Notes: generated by a model not told the origin, from the letters alone. A stretch of DNA of 64,000 bases from SAR86 cluster bacterium SAR86B (GCA_905182885.1 CAJJCW010000001.1:503256-567255), one strand, 5' to 3'; shown: positions 11,870-20,790, counted from the first letter of the stretch. Numbers and translations are program-made.

Positions 11870-13072
11870 ATGACAAATAATATTCTATCTCATTTCAATG
11901 AAATTAAGGCTAAAGGGCTCTCTATAGACATTACTAGAGGCAAGCCTGACTCATCTCAGCTAGATCTTTCAAATGAGTTACTTTCTATGCCCGTTGAGGC
12001 TATTAATGAAGAGGGAGTGGACTTAAGGAACTATGGAGAGCCTCATGGAATTCTAGAGGCTAGAGAGCTAGGATCAAGACTGCTTTCGGCCCCTATTGAA
12101 AATATCATAACAGGCGAACAATCTAGCCTACTGCTAACTTACCAAACATTATTAGCACATTATCTTTTTGCCGAACCTACCCCTTGGCAGAAAATAGTTA
12201 ATCCAAAAGTGATTTGTCCTGTTCCTGGGTTTGATAGACATTTTCAGATGTTCGAAGATTTTGGTATTGAAATGCTCACTGTTCCCTTAATTGAAGATGG
12301 AATAGATCTTGATGAGCTCAAAAGGATCCTTAAAGAGAATGAAAATGTTGTAGGTATTCTATCTGTTCCAAGGCACTCAAATCCATCTGGAGAGGTTTTC
12401 TCTGATGAGAACATTTCTGATCTTTTTGACATAGGAATGGATTATTCAGATAATTTTTTATTCCTATTTGATAATGCCTATTTAGTTCATGATTTTTTAC
12501 CCACTCGTATACAAAAGCCTTTATGGGAGATAGCTGATAAAGCTAAAGCAACTAATCAAACAGTTGAAGTTACTTCATTCTCTAAAGTTACTTTTGGTGG
12601 AGGAGGAATTTCATTTATGGCTTCCTCGGGTAAAAGTCTTGAGCTTGTTAAAAAAATAAGAGCATCCATGGTCATATGTCCAGATAAGGTTAATCAAAAA
12701 AGACATACACAATTTTTTAGTGATGCTGATGACATAATTAGGCATATGGCAAAACATGCAGAGCTTATAAGGCCAAAATTTGAGACAGCATATTCTGTAT
12801 TAGAGACTCTTTCAGACGAGTGTGGCTCATTTTCCAGACCAACTGGAGGTTACTTTATTACTTTTACATCAACCAAGCCTATAGCTACAAGAGTGGTTGA
12901 GTTATGCAAGGAGGTCGGCGTCCTGATTACACCAGCTGGAGCAACCTTCCCTTATGGAAATGATCCTAAAGATAATATTATAAGAATAGCACCAACATTT
13001 GTTGATGAGAGGCAGTTAGAAGTTGCTATGGATGCTTTTATAACAGCCGTTCAAATAGCTCATTCAGAATAG
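11870..13072 (+). CDS. Aspartate aminotransferase type Ic (MocR-like aminotransferase family)
   Basis: PLP enzyme of the bacterial type Ic aspartate aminotransferase group (Aminotran_MocR, PF12897), likely exchanging amino groups between aspartate and 2-oxoglutarate. Landmarks are the N-terminal DITRGKPDSSQLDLSN, the CPVPGFDRHFQMFE block, the DNAY PLP-contacting segment and the Schiff-base lysine in TSFSKVTFGGGG (K239). I take the ATG at 11870; a GTG three codons upstream (11861) is also possible. Length 400 residues is slightly below typical members (about 420). No operon partner; it converges on hspQ. Confidence 0.88.
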   Translation: MTNNILSHFNEIKAKGLSIDITRGKPDSSQLDLSNELLSMPVEAINEEGVDLRNYGEPHGILEARELGSRLLSAPIENIITGEQSSLLLTYQTLLAHYLFAEPTPWQKIVNPKVICPVPGFDRHFQMFEDFGIEMLTVPLIEDGIDLDELKRILKENENVVGILSVPRHSNPSGEVFSDENISDLFDIGMDYSDNFLFLFDNAYLVHDFLPTRIQKPLWEIADKAKATNQTVEVTSFSKVTFGGGGISFMASSGKSLELVKKIRASMVICPDKVNQKRHTQFFSDADDIIRHMAKHAELIRPKFETAYSVLETLSDECGSFSRPTGGYFITFTSTKPIATRVVELCKEVGVLITPAGATFPYGNDPKDNIIRIAPTFVDERQLEVAMDAFITAVQIAHSE

Positions 13073-13077
13073 CTACC

Positions 13078-13410
13078 TTAATTGGTCGCTCTTGAGTATG
13101 GGATGTATTTTGTTCCATCAAAATGTGAAAAGACTTGTTTAATATCAGGGTGATTACATTCTTTCCCCGTCTTATCTATTAGCAGGTTTTGCTCAGATAC
13201 ATAGGCTATATAAAATATTTCCTCATTTTGAGCAAAGAGATGATAAAAAGGCTGCTCTTTTATTGGTCTTATTTTTTCAGGTATAGCCAAATACCATTCT
13301 TCTGTATTATTAAAAGATGGATCTAGGTCGAAAATTACCCCTCGGAAATTTAAATACCTATGTTTAACAACATTTCCGATGGAAAACCTTGCTTCTATTA
13401 ATTCTTGCAT
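13078..13410 (-). CDS. hspQ: HspQ (YccV-like hemimethylated-DNA-binding domain protein)
   Basis: A 110-residue protein that aligns with heat-shock protein HspQ, an enhancer/substrate of the Lon protease in enterobacteria. The core F-IGNVVKHRYLNFRGVIFDLDP near the N-terminus, WYLAIPEK, PFYHLFA, and YVSEQNLL are characteristic of the YccV-like fold. Length matches the family (about 105). It is monocistronic, convergent with the aminotransferase and divergent from ybjQ. I see no sigma32-type promoter that I would defend. Confidence 0.9.
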   Translation of the reverse strand: MQELIEARFSIGNVVKHRYLNFRGVIFDLDPSFNNTEEWYLAIPEKIRPIKEQPFYHLFAQNEEIFYIAYVSEQNLLIDKTGKECNHPDIKQVFSHFDGTKYIPYSRATN

Positions 13411-13446
13411 TATATTTATAAATTAAACCATTTAAAGGAAAACGTC

Positions 13447-13770
13447 ATGATAGAAAATTTTATAGTAGTTTCTTCTAATGAGATATCACAATTTGAAATT
13501 AAAGAACATCTAGGGGTTGTTCAGGGAAGCACAGTTAGAGGACGAAACGTTGGTGCTGATCTTTTCGCTAACCTCAAAAATGTTATTGGAGGTGAGATTG
13601 TGAGCTATTCAAAACTTCTTGTAGCATCAAGAGAGCAGGCTTATGAGCGCATGATTATCGATGCTAAATCTAAAGGAGCTAATGCAGTTGTTGCATTTAG
13701 ATTCCAAACATCAAACATTACTCAGGGAGCTTCTGAAGTTCTCGCATACGGAACGGGCGTTAGGATATAA
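13447..13770 (+). CDS. ybjQ: YbjQ family (UPF0145, putative heavy-metal-binding) protein
   Basis: A 107-residue protein of the YbjQ/UPF0145 family, which forms pentamers; function is unresolved and the metal-binding label is only a family annotation. Typical segments are the G-V-GSTVRGRNVGADLFA stretch near 26-42, GGEIVSYSKLL, R-A--RM---A---GANAVV and the C-terminal AYGTGV. The ATG at 13447 follows AAAGGAAAA; an in-frame ATG at 13405 would add 14 unmatched residues and overlap hspQ. The next small membrane gene follows after 10 nt and may be co-transcribed. Confidence 0.88.
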   Translation: MIENFIVVSSNEISQFEIKEHLGVVQGSTVRGRNVGADLFANLKNVIGGEIVSYSKLLVASREQAYERMIIDAKSKGANAVVAFRFQTSNITQGASEVLAYGTGVRI

Positions 13771-13780
13771 AAGGAAAATT

Positions 13781-14005
13781 ATGAACAAGACAGAGAAATC
13801 AGCTTTTAGAGAATCAGTAATAGTAGTATTAATGGGGGCTATAATTAACTTTCCATTACAAACATTTTTACTTTGGCTAACTATCGATAATTGGAGTTGG
13901 TCTAACCCAATAACCATTTCTATATTCACTCAATCAATACTAACTTTCGTTGCTCTTTTAAGAGTTTATTCAATAAGAATGAGGTTCCAAAGAGGAAAAT
14001 TCTAA
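13781..14005 (+). CDS. Small inner-membrane protein, two predicted transmembrane helices
   Basis: A 74-residue protein starting MNKTEKSAFRES after an AAAGGAAAA Shine-Dalgarno. Two hydrophobic stretches (about 13-33 and 45-60) and a basic C-terminus (R-MRFQRGKF) suggest an N-in, C-in hairpin. The overall pattern resembles small DUF7220-like proteins (a helix, an INF segment, then a helix ending in an R-Y--R motif), but the match is weak and I do not assign a function. An in-frame upstream ATG inside ybjQ (13661) was rejected because it would add 40 residues that merely re-read ybjQ. Confidence 0.7.
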   Translation: MNKTEKSAFRESVIVVLMGAIINFPLQTFLLWLTIDNWSWSNPITISIFTQSILTFVALLRVYSIRMRFQRGKF

Positions 14006-14047
14006 AGGCTACTCATTTTTTCTATTTAAATAGCCCGATTAATTATT

Positions 14048-14722
14048 TTAGCTTTCTATAAAATCTTTATACTGCAATGTAGTGACGCCAACAGAACCAT
14101 CCTGCATAGATGTAACCATCCCTTTAGCGACTTGCTTTGCTGATATATTTCTAAAATTTTGTAATGGGCCAAGCATCAACGGCTCTAATATCTTTGTAAA
14201 AAACTCAATAACGGGTATTTCAATACGGAATCTGTCATCAGGTCTCTCGCCAAGAAGATGCCCAGGTTGTGCTATAACAACATTGTCATACCCAATTGAC
14301 TTTATCTCTTCTTCAACCTTCCCTTTTATTTGAAGGTAAAGATTCATTGAATTCTTATCAACACCAACAGCTGAAACAATTGATATTGACCTAGCACCCA
14401 TCGAGAATGCTTTTTTTGCAACTGCAATGACATAGTCATGATCGACTTTTATAAAACTATCTCTATTAGGTTTTTTTATATAAATCAGCTCAGAAGTATC
14501 CAATCTCTTACCTAGAGCAATATAAACATGGTCAACAGCAGGAAAATTTATTTCATTTTCTATCTCATTAAAATCTACGATAGATTCCTTAACATTCGGT
14601 AGATTAAGTTTTAAAAGCCGCCTTGAGATAATGGTTACATCATTACCTTCATGACTTAATAGATTTAATATTTCACCACCTACTAATCCAGAAGCACCAA
14701 CAATTAAAGATTTCTTATTCAC
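14048..14722 (-). CDS. NAD(P)-binding oxidoreductase, HTATIP2/TIP30-like
   Basis: A 224-residue Rossmann-fold protein with the dinucleotide motif GASGLVGG (8-15) at its N-terminus. The segment YIALG (near 69), VDHDYVIAVAKKAFSMGARSISIVSAVG and the K-K---E--I---GY central region follow the atypical SDR subgroup represented by TIP30 and YbjT/NmrA-like proteins. Substrate unknown. It follows the shikimate-kinase-like gene with a 1-nt gap and may be the last gene of the operon beginning at the malonyl-CoA decarboxylase. Confidence 0.75.
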   Translation of the reverse strand: MNKKSLIVGASGLVGGEILNLLSHEGNDVTIISRRLLKLNLPNVKESIVDFNEIENEINFPAVDHVYIALGKRLDTSELIYIKKPNRDSFIKVDHDYVIAVAKKAFSMGARSISIVSAVGVDKNSMNLYLQIKGKVEEEIKSIGYDNVVIAQPGHLLGERPDDRFRIEIPVIEFFTKILEPLMLGPLQNFRNISAKQVAKGMVTSMQDGSVGVTTLQYKDFIES

Positions 14723-14723
14723 T

Positions 14724-15212
14724 TTATAAAGCCTCTATAATCTTGTCTACAAGATCTGCAATTGGCATCGTGCCATCTAATGTTAATTGTGCCCATTTTT
14801 TATATAAAGGCTCTCTTTCCAAGTAAGTTTCCTCTATTGAAGTACCTTCCGGCATTGCCAGACCTCTTTCCTGGCCCTGACCAATTCTAGATTTTATTAT
14901 GTTTATTGGAGCTGAGATATATATCATCATTGAAAACGAGTTTAGATGAGACATGGCATTGTCTGAATAGATAGCACTTCCACCAGTAGATATAATTTTA
15001 ATTTCATTTTGTAAACTCAGAATGATTCCTTCTTCAGCAAGTCTTACAAATTTATATCCTTTCGCTTGTTTAAGATCTTCTAGCGATTGACTAAATCTCT
15101 CTTCAATTAATAAATCAGTATCTGCAAAACTAACTTCTAATTTTTCTGAAAGTGCCTTTCCTAGAGTGGACTTACCTGACCCAGCCATACCGATAAATGA
15201 AATATTATTCAT
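14724..15212 (-). CDS. Shikimate kinase family protein
   Basis: P-loop kinase of about 162 residues, close to AroK (173). The P-loop GMAGSGKST (7-15) is followed by a DTD pair (32-34) in the place of the shikimate-binding DSD, an FVR---E segment, GGSA near 78 in place of GGG, and R-PLY near 131, which matches the substrate-binding arginine of AroK. Substitutions in the GGG and RPLL regions make it divergent, so another small substrate is possible. The ATG at 15212 is used; an upstream ATG at 15224 adds four residues. It overlaps pip by 8 nt. No aroB follows. Confidence 0.7.
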   Translation of the reverse strand: MNNISFIGMAGSGKSTLGKALSEKLEVSFADTDLLIEERFSQSLEDLKQAKGYKFVRLAEEGIILSLQNEIKIISTGGSAIYSDNAMSHLNSFSMMIYISAPINIIKSRIGQGQERGLAMPEGTSIEETYLEREPLYKKWAQLTLDGTMPIADLVDKIIEAL

Positions 15213-16167
15213 TAATTTTTCCAAACCCGTCAGTAGCTTTTATAAGCTCATGTGTTATTTCTTGTTCAAAAGCTGTATGTCCTGAAGAGGGCGCAACTAT
15301 AAATTGAGCCTCAGGCCAATTCTGCGAAAGCTCCCATGCAGTTGTCATAGGACACACCATGTCATATCTTCCTTGAACAATAACAGCTGGAATAGATCTT
15401 ATAATATCTATATTAGTTTCAATTAACTGGTTCTCGTGATCTAAGAATCCTTTGTTTATAAAGTAATGATTCTCTATTAGAGCAAAGGCTAGAGCAAATT
15501 CTGGTTCTGAAAAACTATCAGCCATATCAGGTCTATAGGCCAAGCTGCTTGTTGATCCCTCCCACTTTGACCAAGCGATTGCCGCTTCTAATTTTATTTT
15601 GTTATCTGCATTTTGAAATATTTCATAGTAAGCACCCATCAAATTATTTCTCTTATCCTCAGCAATTGGCTTTAAAAAATGCTGCCAAGCTTCTGGGTAG
15701 ATATTGCTTGCTCCTTCTTGATAGAACCAATCCAACTCTTTCTGCCTAAGCATGAAAATACCCCTCAGAACCATCTCACTTACAGAATTAGGATAGCTTT
15801 GAGCATAGGCTAGAGCTAAGGTACTCCCCCATGAACCACCAAACACTAACCATTTTTCTATATCAAGATTTAACTTAAGAGTTTCAATATCTTCAACCAA
15901 ATCCCAAGTAGTATTTTTTTCAAGACATCCATGAGGCTTACTTCTTCCACAGCCTCTTTGATCAAAAATGACTATTCGATAGATGTCTGGATCAAAAAAT
16001 CTTCTTACGCTTTGACTCCCTCCACCACCAGGGCCTCCATGTAAGAAAACCGCAGGCTTGCCGTTAGGATTGCCACATTGCTCGTAATAAATCTCATGTC
16101 CATCCTTAGATATGAAGCCAGTATCAAAAGGATTGCAGTGAGGATATAGGGTTAAGAGATCTGTCAT
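15205..16167 (-). CDS. pip: Proline iminopeptidase
   Basis: Alpha/beta-hydrolase of peptidase family S33 that removes N-terminal proline from peptides. The 320-residue protein matches typical Pip length. Diagnostic motifs are HGGPGGG (43-49), DQRGCGRS (69-76) and the nucleophile elbow GGSWGS (110-115, S112). The catalytic histidine is probably in the SSGHTAFE stretch near 299, and the aspartate in GRYDMVCP. It overlaps the upstream malonyl-CoA decarboxylase gene by 4 nt and the downstream shikimate-kinase-like gene by 8 nt, pointing to one transcript. Confidence 0.95.
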   Translation of the reverse strand: MTDLLTLYPHCNPFDTGFISKDGHEIYYEQCGNPNGKPAVFLHGGPGGGGSQSVRRFFDPDIYRIVIFDQRGCGRSKPHGCLEKNTTWDLVEDIETLKLNLDIEKWLVFGGSWGSTLALAYAQSYPNSVSEMVLRGIFMLRQKELDWFYQEGASNIYPEAWQHFLKPIAEDKRNNLMGAYYEIFQNADNKIKLEAAIAWSKWEGSTSSLAYRPDMADSFSEPEFALAFALIENHYFINKGFLDHENQLIETNIDIIRSIPAVIVQGRYDMVCPMTTAWELSQNWPEAQFIVAPSSGHTAFEQEITHELIKATDGFGKINE

Positions 16168-17441
16168 AATTTACCAGCAATAATTTTTTTTCTTAGAGAT
16201 TTTATTTCGTTTGAAACTTGAACAGTTTTCGTTTTAAAAAATAATTCATGGTTTTTTTCAACGACATCTAAGTTGTATAAGTAATTTACCATTACCCCAC
16301 CTGACTGTAATTTACCCTTTTTTGAAAGATCTGCATTTAAGTTTATTTTATGGAGAATGGCGCCATTGCCAAGATGGAATCTTGCAACTGGATCATTAGG
16401 CCTCTTATCTTCTCTGTCAGATTCTGTTAAATACACAATTACTTTTTTCATTAAATCTTCTTCAATACTTACTCCGCCTATAAATCTTTCATGCAGCTCT
16501 GGAGACGTTTTTTCAAACCAATTCATAAACCCTGGAACAGGCGATAAGGTAACAAATACATCAAGTTTTGGAAGTTCCATTTTTAGCTTGTGCGCTACTT
16601 TTTTAATTAAGAAGTTACCAAAAGAAATGCCCGATAATCCATTTTGGCAATTTGAGATTGAGTAAAATACCGCAGTATTTGCTTCTTCTATATCCATCTC
16701 GTCACGTTCAATTTTTATTACCTCTTGAATAGAGCTAGGAATACTATTGCAAAGAGCAACCTCAACAAATATTAGAGGCTCCTCAGGAATCAATGGGTGG
16801 AAGAAAGCAAAACACTGCCTATCATTTGGAGCAAGCCTCGCCCTAAGATCATCCCAAGAATTTATTTCATGAACAGCTTCATAGGCAATAATCTTCTCCA
16901 ATACATTTGCAGGTGTAGACCAATCTATTTTTTCCAGCACAAGAAAAGAAGGGTTAAACCAATACTTAAAGAGGCTTAGAAGGCCAGCATCTATAGCTTC
17001 AATTTCTAAATTATCTTTTCTTAAAGCTGATATCCTTTCCCTCAACTTAAGCAGCCTCGAGGTTCCGTTTGACGTAGCATTTAATCTTTTAAAAAGTTCC
17101 AGCCATCTAGGCTCAGAAGCTTGCATCAGTTTTTTGTAACTTTTTTGATTTCTTTCTATTGCGTATGACTTAGTGTCTTGAATCAAGATTTCAGTATCAA
17201 TATCATAATTTGTAACAAGATTTCTAAGGAATTCTAATAGATCTGTATCATCCTGGTTCTCAAGCATATCGAGAAGATGCTCTGAATATACAAGAGTAGA
17301 TACCTCTCCAGTTGTGGACATTATTGATTCTGTCGTCTTAATAAGATCTTTATGCAGTACGCCAAAGTCTTTTAGACCTAGACTATCTAATCTTAAAGTT
17401 CTCTTCATAATTGAAGAAATCATATTTTGGAAAAAATTCAT
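16164..17441 (-). CDS. Malonyl-CoA decarboxylase
   Basis: Converts malonyl-CoA to acetyl-CoA and CO2. The 425-residue protein has the MCD all-helical N-terminal part and the GNAT-like C-terminal catalytic domain, with RQCFAFFHPLIPEEPLIFVE near 214, a YSISNCQNGLSGISFGNFLI block near 258 and a LSPVPGFMNWF block near 301 that are strongly conserved in bacteria and in animal MLYCD. Length agrees with rhizobial MatA (about 460). No matB/matC partners are adjacent, so it may balance fatty-acid synthesis intermediates instead of degrading external malonate; that is inference. First gene of a run ending at 14048. Confidence 0.9.
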   Translation of the reverse strand: MNFFQNMISSIMKRTLRLDSLGLKDFGVLHKDLIKTTESIMSTTGEVSTLVYSEHLLDMLENQDDTDLLEFLRNLVTNYDIDTEILIQDTKSYAIERNQKSYKKLMQASEPRWLELFKRLNATSNGTSRLLKLRERISALRKDNLEIEAIDAGLLSLFKYWFNPSFLVLEKIDWSTPANVLEKIIAYEAVHEINSWDDLRARLAPNDRQCFAFFHPLIPEEPLIFVEVALCNSIPSSIQEVIKIERDEMDIEEANTAVFYSISNCQNGLSGISFGNFLIKKVAHKLKMELPKLDVFVTLSPVPGFMNWFEKTSPELHERFIGGVSIEEDLMKKVIVYLTESDREDKRPNDPVARFHLGNGAILHKINLNADLSKKGKLQSGGVMVNYLYNLDVVEKNHELFFKTKTVQVSNEIKSLRKKIIAGKL

Positions 17442-17511
17442 GTCTAAATTATGCCATTTATTTAGATCTTATTTTAAAAAAGAAGAGTCAGTGGGGGTAA
17501 CTTTGTAACAA

Positions 17512-18495
17512 TTAATGATCTTGAGACAATAAATTTTCTGATTCGCTCCATAGTCTAGTTGCTTCTTCAGAATCAATAGCCCAGTCAGCAACTCCAAAGA
17601 ATCTTCTCATAGACTCATCAACATTTACTTTTCTTTCAGCAATATCACAGTTCTCACAAAAAACTCCACCAAAGCCATCAAGCATTGAACTTGTAGCACA
17701 CCATAATGTTGTTCCTGCTCCCTGAGAAGGGGATTTAAAAAAGTTTGCCGCCATATCAGAAAGCGAGCCATCTTCTTTTTTCCACCCAAGAGCTACCATT
17801 TCCTCATCTCCTAGGTGACGCTGTAAGGGCGTAATAATTCCACCTGGATGAACTGCAAAGCCTCTTCCGCCATAATCTTTCATAAGCCTATCAAACTCTA
17901 TAGCAAGAAGGGCAGAGGCAGTTTTAGATTGCCCATAAGCAACCCACTTGTCATAAGGCTTTGTATTAAAGTGAATGTCATCCCATAGAATTCCTGATAA
18001 TGAGTGAGCAGATGAGGAAAGGCTAACTAGACGAGATTCTTTTGCTTTCTTCATTGAATCCATTAGTTCCTTGGTAAGTAAAAAATGACCAATCTGATTT
18101 ATTGCAAACTGACTTTCCCAGCCATTAGGAGTTCTAGTTTCAGGGCAGGCCATGATCCCTGCATTATTAATTAATATATCCAGAGGGATATTTTCCTCTT
18201 TAAAAGAATCTGTAAATTGTTGAACTGAGTCCAAGTCCTCTAAATCCATTTTAATAATATCTTCTTTTGGAATTATCCCTTCAAGTCTTTCGATTGCAAC
18301 CTCAACTCTTTTTGCAGGAACTATAACCCTTGCACCGCAAGATTTAAGAGACTTTGTTGTCTCAAGGCCAATCCCCGAATAACCACCAGTAATTATTATA
18401 GTTTTATTAGATAGGTTGATATTTTCTAGGATTTCATTCGGTTCTGTTTTTTGTCCAAACCCAGATCCAAGAGGCTTTTGAAGTTTCGATATCAT
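17512..18495 (-). CDS. Short-chain dehydrogenase/reductase, retinol-dehydrogenase-like
   Basis: A 327-residue classical SDR. The cofactor motif TGGYSGIG (36-43), the NNAG segment (110-113), the catalytic S-x(n)-YGQSK (Y187, K191) and HPGGIITPL are all present. The N-terminal 28 residues extend before the Rossmann fold, as in the WWOX/retinol dehydrogenase-like subgroup. Substrate unknown; relatives act on hydrophobic alcohols or ketones. Its start codon is a few bases downstream of yajQ's stop, so both are probably one transcript. Confidence 0.82.
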   Translation of the reverse strand: MISKLQKPLGSGFGQKTEPNEILENINLSNKTIIITGGYSGIGLETTKSLKSCGARVIVPAKRVEVAIERLEGIIPKEDIIKMDLEDLDSVQQFTDSFKEENIPLDILINNAGIMACPETRTPNGWESQFAINQIGHFLLTKELMDSMKKAKESRLVSLSSSAHSLSGILWDDIHFNTKPYDKWVAYGQSKTASALLAIEFDRLMKDYGGRGFAVHPGGIITPLQRHLGDEEMVALGWKKEDGSLSDMAANFFKSPSQGAGTTLWCATSSMLDGFGGVFCENCDIAERKVNVDESMRRFFGVADWAIDSEEATRLWSESENLLSQDH

Positions 18496-18498
18496 CTA

Positions 18499-18981
18499 TT
18501 AATCCCTAAAGTTATTAAATTGAAGAGGTAATTCATACTTTTCGTCTTTTATAACTTGGATAATCTGCTGAAGCTCATCTCTTTTTTTCCCATTAATACG
18601 AATACTTTCACCTTGAATAGAAGCCTGGACTTTGACTTTAGATTGTTTTACAAGAGTAGTAATTTTTTTAGCCAACTCCCTATCAATTCCTTCTTGAAGT
18701 GAAATTTCTTGTCTGGCTGAAAGATTAGAAACCTCAACATCTCCAGGCTTTAATATCTTTATATCTAAGCCACGCTTAGACAGAGATTCATGCAGTACAG
18801 GCTCCATCTGCTTTATTTGAAAATCTTCCTTTGCTGAAAGAAGAATTTGTTTATCACCAAGTGTAAATTCTGCACCCGTTCCCTTAAAATCGAACCTTGC
18901 TTTTAGGATTCTATTTGCCTGATCAACTGCATTAGTTAGTTCGTGGATGTCTATCTCAGATTTAATATCGAATGATGCCAT
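18499..18981 (-). CDS. yajQ: YajQ family cyclic di-GMP/nucleotide-binding protein
   Basis: A 160-residue protein that follows the YajQ family from end to end: N-terminal MASFDIKSEID, VDQANRIL--RFDFKG, the K--VKVQASIQGESIRINGKKRDELQ region and a terminal LPLQF-N-RD. Length agrees (about 161). Xanthomonas and Pseudomonas members bind c-di-GMP, E. coli YajQ binds tRNA/nucleotides in vitro; which applies here is unknown. Clear start with upstream AAGGAAAAA. Lies upstream of an SDR with a 3-nt gap. Confidence 0.94.
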   Translation of the reverse strand: MASFDIKSEIDIHELTNAVDQANRILKARFDFKGTGAEFTLGDKQILLSAKEDFQIKQMEPVLHESLSKRGLDIKILKPGDVEVSNLSARQEISLQEGIDRELAKKITTLVKQSKVKVQASIQGESIRINGKKRDELQQIIQVIKDEKYELPLQFNNFRD

Positions 18982-19097
18982 TTTTTCCTTGTTAGGTATT
19001 TTGTATACCTAATAGTTTATAGGGCAAAAAAGAAAAAATAAAAGAAAATGTTAAATAATGATATTTAGAGGCTAAATTAAAATCTTGTGTTTAAAAA

Positions 19098-20315
19098 TTA
19101 AATCTTTGAATATAGCGAATCAATCAGCAGGTTGACTGTCTTATATAAATCTTTTGGAGGATGCATTTCATTGCAAAGAAAAGAAAATCCTATTTCTTTC
19201 TTAGCATCACCAAATGCAACTGCTCCTCCTATCCCTGCATGTCCGAACATTGAGCCCATAAACCTTGGTGCAAAATTTCCTTTTGGCACTTCCTCGCCAG
19301 CAATCTCAAATCCGATACCAAAACTAATATCTGAGCCAAATAAAACTGAATCAGGGCCTGTAGAGTGTGGTTGATAGGAATGCCTTAATGTTTCAGGTGA
19401 CATTAGCTTATATCCATTTCTCTCACAGCCAGTACTCAGAATTCCATACAGCTTTGCCAACCCTGCAGATGTCCCGTGCCCATTCGCTGAGGGTATTTGA
19501 GCTTTTCTCCAATCAATTGAATTTACATTATTTTTGTCGTCTCCACGTCTTTTCTGAAAAGCTAATTTAAAATGCTCATCAATGAGTGACTTCTTTAGAT
19601 TTTTAATCTGCCTAGGCAAAAGGAAATCAGGTACGTATTTAATTGTAGAGAAAAATGAGCTTTTAGTATTATCGTTATCAAACATAAGCATATCTGCGCA
19701 ATTAACTAAATCTTCATCTGATAAGCCTATTTTAAAATTAATATTAAAAGGATCGGCTATCTCTTCTTTAAAAAAAGTTCCAACATCTCTTCCATCAACT
19801 CTTTTGACTATCTCTCCCACTAACCACCCAAATGTAAGTGCATGATAGCCCTGAGAAGAGCCTGGCTCCCCGAAAGGTTTTTGCTCTGCTAGAGCTTTTG
19901 TGAATGTATCCCAGTTTTGCCAGCTATCAACTGGAATCCCATTTCTGAAAGCAAAGTTATTTGATCTATGGCATAAAAAATCCATGACTTTTGTATTTTC
20001 TTTACCGTTACAAGCATACTCAGGCCAATATTGAGATACTTTAGAATTAACATCAAGCTTGCCTTGATCAATAAGCATAGCAACACATGCAGCAGTCACC
20101 CCTTTGGTAACTGAAAAAACATTTACTAAAGTATTCTCGTTCCAAGGATTTTTTTTGGCAGCATCAGTGTGACCTCCAAATAAATCAACAATAAGCTTTC
20201 CTTGATATTCAATTGCAACTGAAGCTCCAGTTTCATGATTGGATTCAATTGACTTTAAAAATATATCTTCTATTTCAAGAAAATTAGGATCGCAATATCC
20301 TGATATTATAGACAT
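19098..20315 (-). CDS. Serine beta-lactamase-like hydrolase/esterase (class C fold)
   Basis: A 405-residue member of the beta-lactamase-related serine hydrolases (PF00144), probably a family VIII esterase. The nucleophile motif S-x-x-K is SVTK (68-71). A tyrosine-containing YHALTFGWLVGE segment fits the second catalytic motif (Y-x-x); HGTSAGLAKLYG and GHAGIGGAVAFGD near the C-terminus match the usual third region. There is no obvious export signal, which argues for a cytoplasmic esterase instead of a secreted beta-lactamase. Stands alone between yajQ and tRNA-Phe. Confidence 0.85.
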   Translation of the reverse strand: MSIISGYCDPNFLEIEDIFLKSIESNHETGASVAIEYQGKLIVDLFGGHTDAAKKNPWNENTLVNVFSVTKGVTAACVAMLIDQGKLDVNSKVSQYWPEYACNGKENTKVMDFLCHRSNNFAFRNGIPVDSWQNWDTFTKALAEQKPFGEPGSSQGYHALTFGWLVGEIVKRVDGRDVGTFFKEEIADPFNINFKIGLSDEDLVNCADMLMFDNDNTKSSFFSTIKYVPDFLLPRQIKNLKKSLIDEHFKLAFQKRRGDDKNNVNSIDWRKAQIPSANGHGTSAGLAKLYGILSTGCERNGYKLMSPETLRHSYQPHSTGPDSVLFGSDISFGIGFEIAGEEVPKGNFAPRFMGSMFGHAGIGGAVAFGDAKKEIGFSFLCNEMHPPKDLYKTVNLLIDSLYSKI

Positions 20316-20350
20316 AACAAAGGATAACTTAAGATTGATTTAAAAAGCAA

Positions 20351-20426
20351 TGGTGGCCTGAGGTGGAATCGAACCACCGACACAAGGATTTTCAATCCTT
20401 TGCTCTACCGACTGAGCTATCAGGCC
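20351..20426 (-). tRNA. tRNA-Phe (anticodon GAA), CCA encoded
   Basis: Read on the minus strand: acceptor GGCCTGA, D-arm with GCTCAGTCGGTAGAGC, anticodon stem AAGGA/TCCTT around the loop TTGAAAA (anticodon GAA), T-arm GGTGGTTCGATTCCACC and acceptor TCAGGCC-ACCA. The 3' CCA is encoded. All four arms form without mismatch that I can see. Confidence 0.98.
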
Positions 20427-20441
20427 TATAAGTGAGATTGG

Positions 20442-20470
20442 ATTATAGAAAAGTTTCAACTTAATGTCAT
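20442..20470 (-). promoter_or_regulatory. Promoter of tRNA-Phe
   Basis: On the minus strand ATGACA (20470-20465), a 17-bp spacer and a perfect TATAAT (20447-20442) sit so that transcription would begin about 8 nt before the mature tRNA 5' end. Confidence 0.75.
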
Positions 20471-20520
20471 TAAGAATAGCTTTCTAATTAGCATAAATGT
20501 AAAAAAAGATTCAGCCTATT

Positions 20521-20790
20521 TTAATCTAGAGCTTTAAACCCCGATGGCTTTTCATAATCTTCGTTATTAAAAAATTTATCCATTTGATCGGATAGCCATT
20601 TTCGGCTCTCTGAATCTGACATATCTAAATGTTTTTCATTAATAAGAGTCGTCTGGTGTGACCTCCATTGATCCCATGCTTTCTGGGAAATAGTTTCCAT
20701 TAACTCAGCACCTTTTTGCCCAGGCATTGGAGGAATGGAAAGAGATGGAAGATCCTCTTTAAATTTTTTACAGAATATATTTTTACTCAT
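20521..20790 (-). CDS. yggX: Fe(2+)-trafficking protein YggX
   Basis: An 89-residue protein that matches YggX throughout: an N-terminal cysteine in IFCKKFKEDLP, P-PPMPGQKGAELME-IS-KAW--W--HQT-LINE, and R-WL--QMDKFF near the C-terminus. YggX helps protect iron-sulfur clusters from oxidation in Salmonella. It overlaps the 3' end of mutY by 4 nt; the mutY-yggX order is widely conserved and makes sense since MutY has a 4Fe-4S cluster. Confidence 0.94.
   Translation of the reverse strand: MSKNIFCKKFKEDLPSLSIPPMPGQKGAELMETISQKAWDQWRSHQTTLINEKHLDMSDSESRKWLSDQMDKFFNNEDYEKPSGFKALD

Noticed and set aside
13661-14005. Longer reading of the small membrane protein starting inside ybjQ
   Set aside because: The first 40 residues re-read ybjQ in another frame; the ATG at 13781 has a Shine-Dalgarno.
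16357-16665. A 102-codon plus-strand ORF inside the malonyl-CoA decarboxylase gene
   Set aside because: Antisense to a full-length, well-matched gene.
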